Origin: Acidobacteriota bacterium
GTDB taxonomy: Bacteria > Actinomycetota > Acidimicrobiia > Acidimicrobiales > Palsa-688
DNA length: 64,000 bases
Reading direction: 5' to 3'
Assembly (NCBI GenBank): GCA_028876385.1
Contig: JAGWSF010000109.1
Coordinates: 90,669-154,668, forward strand
The first letter of the stretch is position 1; the number at the start of each line of letters is the position of its first letter. The notes beneath the pieces were generated by a model. That model made no database searches. It saw only the letters and a list, made by a program, of their open reading frames with translations, and had not been told where the DNA came from. Shown here in pieces: positions 60,152 through 64,000 of this stretch. Position numbers and translations under genes: made by a program.

Positions 60152-60379
60152 TCACTCCTCCCGGATACCGTCCACCGTGGCGCCCCAGTTCTCCAGCCCT
60201 TGGCGGAGTTCGTCCGCGGACTTGTTGACGTCGGCGGCAAGGGAGATGTAATCGCCACTCTCGCCAAGCTTCTCCCAGGTGCCGCCGAACGAATCGTTCA
60301 GGGCCACCTCCCACCTTTCGAACGACCCCTGCTGGCAGTAGTCGTTGTGATTGGAGATGTCGATGATGTATGTGGTCAC
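60152..60379 (-). CDS. Small acidic protein of unknown function
   Basis: A 75-residue protein starting at GTG (60379) with GGAGG six bases before it, which argues that it is translated. The sequence MTTYIIDISNHNDYCQQGSF then continues with SFGGTWEKLGESGDYISLAA and ELRQGLENWGATVDGIREE. It is acidic, has one Cys, no signal peptide and no membrane segment. I do not recognise a family. It lies between the alcohol dehydrogenase remnant and the toxin-antitoxin group. Confidence 0.55.
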   Translation of the reverse strand: MTTYIIDISNHNDYCQQGSFERWEVALNDSFGGTWEKLGESGDYISLAADVNKSADELRQGLENWGATVDGIREE

Positions 60380-60569
60380 GTCTGCCCTCCGGCGTCGGTC
60401 GAACTACGAGCAACGTAGCGGGGAACGACGCGCACGACGAGGAAGAATCAGGCGCCCCCCGGGCAGTCGTAGGTGCCCTTTGAGGCATCGACGGCGCAAT
60501 CGTGACCGAGGTAGGGACATCCGGAGTGACTGGGAGAGCCCACGTCTGCATACACGTGGGTGGCGGGAA

Positions 60570-61013
60570 TCAGGGGAGAAGGCGGACGGTCGTGGCTCGG
60601 GTTCGGGCGGCTGCCAGGAGAGGCGGGTTCTCGTCGGCCGCCGCCAGACAGAGCTCGGCCTGGAGGTGCTCGGCGGCAGCGAGCGCTTCTAGGGACATGA
60701 GGTTGAGTCGGACGCCGTCATCGACAAGGCGGGCCATCGGCCACGCAAGTTGGCGCAGTGAGACGAGGTCGATCGAGTCGGGCAGGCGTGTGACCGCCTC
60801 GATCGCCGCCGCTGCGACAAGGGTGTCGACGCGGCCGAGGGCGCGGGAGAACACCCCTACGACGGAGCGGTCACCAATGGACCGGCACAGCCGGTGATAC
60901 CAAAGGCCGGTGGTGAAGACGCGACCACCGTCGGGGCGTAACGCTTGCGGTTCGTCGTCAAGGAGGATGCGCAACAGGAGATGATCGTCGACGACGTACC
61001 GCTTGTCGCTCAC
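60570..61013 (-). CDS. PIN-like protein paired with an AbrB-type antitoxin
   Basis: A 147-residue protein starting at GTG (61013) in a GTGA overlap with the AbrB-type gene. An acidic N-terminus (KRYVVDDHLLLRILLDDEPQ) and the C-terminal LNLMSLEALAAAEHLQAELC LAAADENPPLL pattern resemble PIN ribonuclease domains, though the acidic set is less regular than in VapC. The middle holds FTTGLWYHRLCRSIGDRSVV. I infer a toxin-like partner of the upstream DNA-binding protein; similarity is loose and the activity is uncertain. Confidence 0.55.
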   Translation of the reverse strand: MSDKRYVVDDHLLLRILLDDEPQALRPDGGRVFTTGLWYHRLCRSIGDRSVVGVFSRALGRVDTLVAAAAIEAVTRLPDSIDLVSLRQLAWPMARLVDDGVRLNLMSLEALAAAEHLQAELCLAAADENPPLLAAARTRATTVRLLP

Positions 61014-61252
61014 GCCAAGTCTGGTTCGTCGGCGGCGGTCGCCTGAGCCAGCTTGGTGTAACCGCCCGCATCTTCGATGGCTGCACGGAGCAGTGCGCGC
61101 AGGCCGCCCCTGCCGGCGGGCACGATGAGCAGGGAGTCTCCCAGGTCGGCGATCTCGACGGTCCCGCCCTTGTCGAGGTTCCATCGGCGCCGTGCCTCGG
61201 CCGGCAGGGACATCTGGCCGCGGTCGGACACCTTGAACCGTGCGATAGCCAT
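61010..61252 (-). CDS. AbrB/SpoVT-type antitoxin-like DNA-binding protein
   Basis: An 80-residue protein, MAIARFKVSDRGQMSLPAEA, with the swapped-hairpin AbrB pattern DRGQMSLPAEARRRWNLDKG GTVEIADLGDSLLIVP. Such proteins bind DNA as dimers and in toxin-antitoxin pairs both neutralise the toxin and repress the operon. Its stop overlaps the GTG of the PIN-like gene. The C-terminal third (LLRAAIEDAGGYTKLAQATA) would be the toxin-binding tail. Confidence 0.82.
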   Translation of the reverse strand: MAIARFKVSDRGQMSLPAEARRRWNLDKGGTVEIADLGDSLLIVPAGRGGLRALLRAAIEDAGGYTKLAQATAADEPDLA

Positions 61253-61380
61253 ACAGACACCCTACCTGTGCACAAGGTAATTGAACAAGGTCACCTTGTC
61301 ATCCCAGGTCTCATTCCTCACCTTGGGCAAGCTCCGCAAAGCCCGCAACCCGGGCTACCAACGGAGGGCGTCACGCCCGC

Positions 61381-61763
61381 TTAGTCCCAGCGTTCGACGC
61401 TCAGTTCGGTCATCGGGAGTCGGCGACGTTCGCGGTGGCCAATCCGGCGCTCACCCCTACCGCCGCGGCGGCTATCAGACAGTCGGCTTGATGCAACGTC
61501 ACCCCCCGTCTCGCGAACTCCCGCCGCCACGCCCCGGCCCGGACACCCTCGGCCACCCCAGGGGCGTCAGCCGAAGAGCGTTGACCAGTCGCCTGGCCTT
61601 CGCCTCTTCAGCGGGAAGCAGGCCCCGCCAGATCTCCTCCACCGCTACCGGTACACACCCACGGCTCGACTCCCAACCGGCGTAAACCCACCAATCTCTC
61701 TCCCGCCGGACGGCCCCTGAGCGCGTCGATCAATACCGTCGAGTCCAAAAGCAGCCTGCTCAT
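61381..61763 (-). pseudogene. VapC (PIN) toxin gene broken by three frameshifts
   Basis: Read across frames, the strand encodes a PIN toxin: MSRLLLDSTVLIDALRGRPA, then VEEIWRGLLPAEEAKARRLV, VRAGAWRREFARRGVTLHQA, DCLIAAAAVGVSAGLATANV and PMTELSVERWD. The frame changes near 61650, near 61556 (one G short in a G run) and near 61419 (one T short). Each single-base change leaves a stop soon after. It begins three bases after the stop of the ribbon-helix-helix antitoxin gene, the normal VapBC layout. Either the toxin is inactivated or the sequence carries indel errors; two of the three changes would be mended by adding one base to a short run. Confidence 0.75.
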
Positions 61764-61766
61764 CAG

Positions 61767-62006
61767 CTACCCGACCCGGCGTTGATCGCCCTGGCGCTGG
61801 GACCGCACCCATGCGGCCGGATCCTGGTCCCACTCGTGGCCCTCATAACGGATCTGCCCGATCGACGCCTCGATGTCATCCCAACGACGCTCGTCATCGA
61901 GACCCCGCCTGATCAGCTCTGAGATGAATGCACTCCGCCGCCTGCTCCCCACCCGACGATCCAGCTCCGCCACCAGATCATCCTCGAGCGCGATGTGCAA
62001 CCGCAT
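61767..62006 (-). CDS. Ribbon-helix-helix VapB-type antitoxin
   Basis: A 79-residue protein, MRLHIALEDDLVAELDRRVG followed by SRRRSAFISELIRRGLDDER, the beta-strand and two helices of a ribbon-helix-helix DNA-binding antitoxin. The C-terminal DDIEASIGQIRYEGHEWDQD PAAWVRSQR would wrap the toxin. ATG at 62006 begins the conserved strand; a longer reading upstream adds nothing recognisable. Its toxin gene lies directly downstream but is frameshifted, so the antitoxin may be orphaned. Confidence 0.82.
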   Translation of the reverse strand: MRLHIALEDDLVAELDRRVGSRRRSAFISELIRRGLDDERRWDDIEASIGQIRYEGHEWDQDPAAWVRSQRQGDQRRVG

Positions 62007-62265
62007 GGGCCAAGGATGGCACACAGCGCCTCGGGTGCGATACGGCACCTAGGGCTCCAGCTATCCGCAACTGGTTCACCCACCGATGATTCAGGAACAG
62101 TGCGAGTGCGTGACCACCGTGCCGCGTAGACCGTCACCTCCAGCAGCGACAGGGTTCCAAGCTGAGTCGTAACGCTCAAGCCCTGGCATAGTAAATGTCA
62201 ATACTAATGATTGGCAGCAGCGCAGACGCAAAGAGGGGGCTCAATCAGTACAAGCCGGGGTTGCA

Positions 62266-62664
62266 TCACGCCGGCTTCTCGACGGGCAGACCGAGTCCTA
62301 TTGCGACGGCGATCATCCTGTCGTCGTAGGTCAGAACCGCCCGAAGGTCTGCTCCTAGGAGACGCGCTGAGGCAAGGTGGATGGCGTCGAGCGAGCGCAG
62401 GATCGTGGAGGGGGCGAGCGTGGCTGCGTCGTCGAGGAGGGGGCGGTCTAGGTGAATCTGATCGACGCGGGCCAGTGTCCGGCGGGCATGGCTGATGGCG
62501 AGTGAACCACCAGCGGCAACAGCCCGGACCACTTCGACTCGAGCCAAGGCGCTCGTCACTCGACCGTCGCCGCGATGGCGGCGCAGATACTGGCGTAACG
62601 CGGTGGTCTCGGCCTCTTGCTGGACCAGTTTCACGAGCGCCGAGGAGTCCAAGTAGATCCTCAC
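62266..62664 (-). CDS. VapC-family PIN-domain toxin
   Basis: A 132-residue PIN ribonuclease. Acidic residues expected in the active site appear in MRIYLDSSALVKLVQQEAET, SALARVEVVRAVAAG, ILRSLDAIHLASARLLGADL and VLTYDDRMIAVAIGLGLPV. It would cleave RNA when free of its antitoxin. The GTG start overlaps the antitoxin stop (GTGA, 62661-62664), so toxin is made only after antitoxin. Intact, in contrast to the neighbouring VapC copy. Confidence 0.9.
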   Translation of the reverse strand: MRIYLDSSALVKLVQQEAETTALRQYLRRHRGDGRVTSALARVEVVRAVAAGGSLAISHARRTLARVDQIHLDRPLLDDAATLAPSTILRSLDAIHLASARLLGADLRAVLTYDDRMIAVAIGLGLPVEKPA

Positions 62665-62927
62665 CGCTCCTCGGAGCGCAGCGCAGCCAACGCCTCCGAA
62701 GCCGAGACTCCGTAGTCACCCGGCGATTCGCCGGCCACGTCGTCGGTATCGTCGGCTCGACTGACCCTGCCGCTGGAGACCAGGTCGTCCCACGCATCTG
62801 TGCGCACTGGCACCAGGTGGGCAACGGGCCGACCGCGGTCTGTCACCTCCAGAGTCTCGCCGCCCGCAACCCTTGCGAGATAGCGGCTGGCGTGCTGACG
62901 CAGTTCTCGAACCCCGATGCGCTCCAT
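62661..62927 (-). CDS. Phd/YefM-family antitoxin
   Basis: An 88-residue antitoxin, MERIGVRELRQHASRYLARV then AGGETLEVTDRGRPVAHLVP, the classic Phd/YefM DNA-binding fold. The C-terminal part (VSRADDTDDVAGESPGDYGV SASEALAALRSEER) is acidic and would block the toxin active site. It overlaps the VapC start by four bases. The pair should repress its own promoter upstream of 62927. Confidence 0.9.
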   Translation of the reverse strand: MERIGVRELRQHASRYLARVAGGETLEVTDRGRPVAHLVPVRTDAWDDLVSSGRVSRADDTDDVAGESPGDYGVSASEALAALRSEER

Positions 62928-63212
62928 GTGCTACATAGTAGCATCTAGCCGACAAATCTTGGCTACTCCATGGCGGACAGAGCTGCGCTCTCGATTTAGC
63001 CTGGAAGCGTGAACGGGTCGAAGCCAGTTCCGGGCGGTGCCGCCATGACCATGGAGGAGGAACTGGCGGTTCTTCGCTCAGAGGACGCCCACCCACGAGC
63101 CCTGCTCGGCGTGGACCGTAACGAGGGCGGCGCTGGCTACCGCAGGCTTTACAAGCGCCCGATACGGCGACGAGGTGCTCTCGCACCCCGTCGGACCTGC
63201 ACTTATTCAGAG

Positions 63213-63294
<82 letters not shown>

Positions 63295-63473
63295 AGGAAA
63301 CAAAGAGGATAGCCGACGGTCACCTCCGGGGTGAAACCGGCGTGGACAGCATCCAGCCGATCCGGCTTCCAGCGGGTGGTGCGTAAGGCGGCATATCCGG
63401 AAGAGCCGACACCTTGCCGAATTAGGGTCCTAGTCCTCTAAGCCCGCCAAAAGCCGCTGCCGATGAACCGATC

Positions 63474-64000
63474 ATGTTGCACCGGCGGTTCTGGACGCGA
63501 CCCGAGCGGCGCCTGCGGCGGCGGGCCCGCTCGACCACCTGGCGCCGGCGGGGCTTGGCCGCCGCGGCGGGGCTGAGCCTGGCCGCCCTGATCGGCGCGG
63601 CCAACCCTCTGGCCGCCTCGGCGGCGACGGTCTCCATCGGGGCGACCACCGTCCCGGCCACGGCCACCGCCGGCGCCACGGTGCACGCCACCCTGTCACC
63701 GGGCGGCGCCCCGTCGCCGACCCTCGGCAACCAGTACTACCTGGCCAGCCCGAGTGGAGCGGTGTGGCCGCTCGGGGGTGCCCCCGACTACGGCTCCCTC
63801 GCCGGGGATCACCTGGCGGCTCCGGTGGTGGGCATCAGCACCACCCCCGACACCGCCGGCTACTGGATGGTGGCCGCCGACGGCGGCATCTTCACCTTCG
63901 GCGACGCCCACTTCTACGGCTCCACCGGCGGCCTGCGCCTCGACCAGCCGGTGATCGGGCTGACCCCCACCCCTGACGGCCGGGGCTACTGGATGTTCGC
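63474..64000 (+). CDS. Secreted repeat protein of Acidimicrobiia type, C-terminus beyond the window
   Basis: An open frame from ATG at 63474 runs off the right edge (175 codons). The N-terminus is unusually Arg-rich (MLHRRFWTRPERRLRRRARS), followed by a hydrophobic stretch GLAAAAGLSLAALIGAANPL and ASAA, a likely signal peptide with a long positive region. After a Thr/Ala-rich segment come short repeats with aromatic and Gly residues: VVGISTTPDTAGYWMVAADG, GIFTFGDAHFYGSTGG, PVIGLTPTPDGRGYWMF. Proteins with such repeats are common in Acidimicrobiia and likely form a propeller-like surface domain. An ATG at 63463 in another frame is not used. Confidence 0.8.
   Translation, partial: MLHRRFWTRPERRLRRRARSTTWRRRGLAAAAGLSLAALIGAANPLAASAATVSIGATTVPATATAGATVHATLSPGGAPSPTLGNQYYLASPSGAVWPLGGAPDYGSLAGDHLAAPVVGISTTPDTAGYWMVAADGGIFTFGDAHFYGSTGGLRLDQPVIGLTPTPDGRGYWMF

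Noticed and set aside
61281..61685. Plus-strand reading frame opposite the broken VapC gene
   Set aside because: The minus strand carries a recognisable PIN protein across frames; the plus frame is Arg/Pro-rich without motifs.

Overview
The window reads as chromosomal DNA of a high-GC actinobacterium, most like an uncultured or little-studied member of class Acidimicrobiia. The grounds are the dense set of CoA-linked catabolic genes, two SDRs with the signature of mycofactocin-coupled enzymes, an F420-type luciferase-like oxidoreductase, promoters that appear to give leaderless mRNAs, and a terminal secreted protein carrying GYWMVAADGGIFTFGDA-type repeats. Placement is by recognition only; no alignment was run.

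From 1 to about 59.6 kb the DNA is almost wall-to-wall catabolic genes in short operons, many joined by 4-base ATGA or GTGA stop/start overlaps. 1-6.7 kb: a pseudo-receiver/winged-helix/GAF regulator coupled to an acyl-CoA dehydrogenase (ACAD), an SDR, a two-subunit MaoC-type hydratase, and an SDR coupled to an acyl-CoA ligase. 6.9-16.9 kb: a double TetR regulator, a class III CoA-transferase, an ACAD, a DUF2889 protein, a fused double ACAD, a TetR regulator, and a thiolase-like/DUF35 pair. 17-24.4 kb: a ligase, a four-gene operon (SDR, phosphotransferase, AttH-like protein, enoyl-CoA hydratase family), and a cytochrome P450 with its ferredoxin. 24.5-33.4 kb: a fused double CoA-transferase, crotonase, ACAD, F420-type oxidoreductase, aldehyde dehydrogenase and double-hotdog hydratase. 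33.4-41 kb: an operon of ligase plus two-subunit ACAD, a small HAD protein, a double GntR/FadR regulator, and a second thiolase-like/DUF35 pair. 41.1-46 kb: a branched-chain-amino-acid-type ABC importer with LivH-LivM-LivG fused in one chain. 46.3-55.5 kb: thioesterase, SDRs, a three-subunit molybdenum hydroxylase with an ACAD, and a broken dehydrogenase gene. 55.7-59.6 kb: an Lrp/AsnC regulator and a fused indolepyruvate:ferredoxin oxidoreductase.

Together these genes could import an organic acid-like substrate, activate it to a CoA thioester, hydroxylate it (P450, molybdenum hydroxylase), dehydrogenate and hydrate it, and cleave side chains. The thiolase-like proteins lack the usual thiolase nucleophile and travel with DUF35 proteins, and heteromeric ACADs and hydratases are present. 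That combination resembles actinobacterial steroid side-chain breakdown, so a steroid- or terpenoid-like substrate is my best inference, not a demonstrated one.

From 59.8 to 63.3 kb the character changes: an alcohol dehydrogenase remnant, a small unknown gene, three adjacent toxin-antitoxin-like modules (one with a frameshifted toxin), and tRNA-Tyr(GTA). The window ends inside a secreted repeat protein. I saw no CRISPR array, insertion sequence, rRNA or replication origin.
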